Source: Sulfurimonas sp. UBA2011 | Lineage (GTDB): Bacteria > Campylobacterota > Campylobacteria > Campylobacterales > Sulfurimonadaceae | Direction of reading: 5' to 3' | DNA: 64,000 nucleotides | Assembly: GCA_002335055.1 (NCBI GenBank) | Contig: DDCH01000010.1 | Span: forward strand, 1-64,000 | Shown here: positions 63,446 to 64,000 of the stretch, piece after piece | How the letters are laid out: each line of letters starts with the position of its first letter | How positions within the stretch are numbered: the stretch's first letter is position 1 | The notes under the pieces: model-generated | Databases searched by the model: none | Told to the model about the DNA's origin: nothing | The model's input: the letters and a program-made list of their open reading frames with translations, nothing else | Translations under genes and position numbers: made by a program

Positions 63446-64000
63446 TTATATCTTACCAGCAGCTCTTTGCTCTGCAAACTCTTCATAAGAACCTTTAAAG
63501 TCGATAATACTACCATCACTTTGAATCTCGATGATACGCTCAGCAAATGCATCAAGTAACTCACGGTCATGTGATACACAAATAACATTTCCTTTAAACT
63601 CATGGAGTGCTTCACCAAGTGCAACAATAGCTTCAAGGTCAAGGTGATTCGATGGCTCATCGAGAAGTAAAAAGTTACCATTTTCTAGCATAAGTTTACT
63701 AAGCATCATACGGTGTTTTTCACCACCTGAGATACTCACAACTGACTTCTCTTGTTGTTCACCATTAAAGAGCATTCGTCCTAGACAGTTACGGATTTCT
63801 GCTATGTCGCGTTTAGGATCATAAGCACGTAACCAGTCATACAGTGTACCATCACCATTTATGATGTCGGCTGTATCTTGTGGAAAGTATGAAGGTTCTA
63901 CTGTTGCTCCAATATTTACTTCACCACTTGCTACTCTAATCTCTTCTGCTAAAATTTTCATTAGAGTACTTTTACCAGCACCATTTCCACCAATAAGAGC
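63446..64000 (-). CDS. ABC-F family ATPase (partial, continues past the window)
   Basis: C-terminal 184 residues of a soluble twin-ATPase protein that acts on ribosomes. Seen are Walker A of the second domain (GGNGAGKST, at 63993-63967, near the window edge), the signature VSISGGEKHRMMLSK, Walker B NFLLLDEPSNHLDL and the switch His in CVSHDREL. The end IDFKGSYEEFAEQ is typical of this family. The first ATPase domain lies outside the window, so the subfamily (EttA, Uup or YbiT type) cannot be settled; the sequence looks most like the YbiT type. Confidence 0.92.
   Translation of the reverse strand, partial: ALIGGNGAGKSTLMKILAEEIRVASGEVNIGATVEPSYFPQDTADIINGDGTLYDWLRAYDPKRDIAEIRNCLGRMLFNGEQQEKSVVSISGGEKHRMMLSKLMLENGNFLLLDEPSNHLDLEAIVALGEALHEFKGNVICVSHDRELLDAFAERIIEIQSDGSIIDFKGSYEEFAEQRAAGKI

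Noticed and set aside
1..64000. CRISPR arrays, insertion sequences, prophage or a replication origin
   Set aside because: No regularly spaced repeats, transposase, phage structural genes or DnaA-box cluster were seen on reading.

Overview
The window is 64 kb of a low-GC bacterial chromosome that looks like a free-living member of the Campylobacterota, closest in style to Sulfurimonas and relatives. The evidence is the tmRNA tag (ANNTNYRPALAIA), the runs fabG-acpP-fabF-accA and yajC-secD-secF-x-leuS-lptE-x-folC-csd1-ccmA-mfd, which as I recall are also found (in part) in Helicobacter, the two-gene Campylobacterota-type families (DUF6394-like, DUF5718-like), and the frequent TTG/GTG starts. No search was run, so the placement rests on recognition.

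Layout. 1-0.7 kb: ssrA and two identical tRNA-Phe genes. 0.7-9.3 kb: purN, mraY, gpmI, the fatty-acid synthesis run fabG-acpP-fabF-accA, then a leftward group of a DnaQ-like exonuclease, trpF and rpe. 9.3-15.1 kb: a decayed reading frame, rpmB, a K+ channel, argJ, a gamma-carbonic-anhydrase-like protein and ppk. 15.2-20.4 kb: an SLBB polysaccharide-export protein with a Wzz-like partner, facing lnt. 20.5-33.1 kb: protein export (yajC, secD, secF), leuS, lptE, a diguanylate cyclase, folC, a cell-shape pair (M23 peptidase and bactofilin, genes overlapping by 97 bases) and mfd. 33.3-35.3 kb: a YmdB-like phosphoesterase and three small unknown genes. 35.3-41.8 kb, leftward: dnaX, a membrane-protein remnant, murD, murI, rho and a short MCP-like protein.

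42.1-51.8 kb is the most distinctive region: a tightly coupled five-gene operon with acyl-CoA synthetase, thiolase, FadJ-like hydratase/dehydrogenase, FadE-like dehydrogenase and a two-domain protein joining a PlsC-type acyltransferase to an alpha/beta hydrolase. Together these can activate fatty acids, carry out every step of beta-oxidation, and possibly release or re-esterify acyl chains of lipids. Complete beta-oxidation is, to my knowledge, uncommon in Campylobacterota. It is preceded by an AT-rich promoter region shared with the divergent MCP gene and followed by a strong terminator-like hairpin.

51.8-64 kb: a decayed short gene behind two Fur-like palindromes, surE (perhaps leaderless), tcdA, two small unknown genes, a porin/histidine-kinase remnant, greA, argC, an LpxH-like hydrolase, a truncated CheV fragment, an Mla-type lipid transport operon (STAS-MlaE, MlaF, MlaD, lipoprotein), pepP, and a leftward group with SUI1, DUF1653, DUF5718-like and a partial ABC-F ATPase at the edge. 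Themes are envelope biogenesis and lipid metabolism, with at least five decayed gene remnants, several of them from chemotaxis, signalling or outer-membrane families. I saw no CRISPR array, insertion sequence, prophage or riboswitch.
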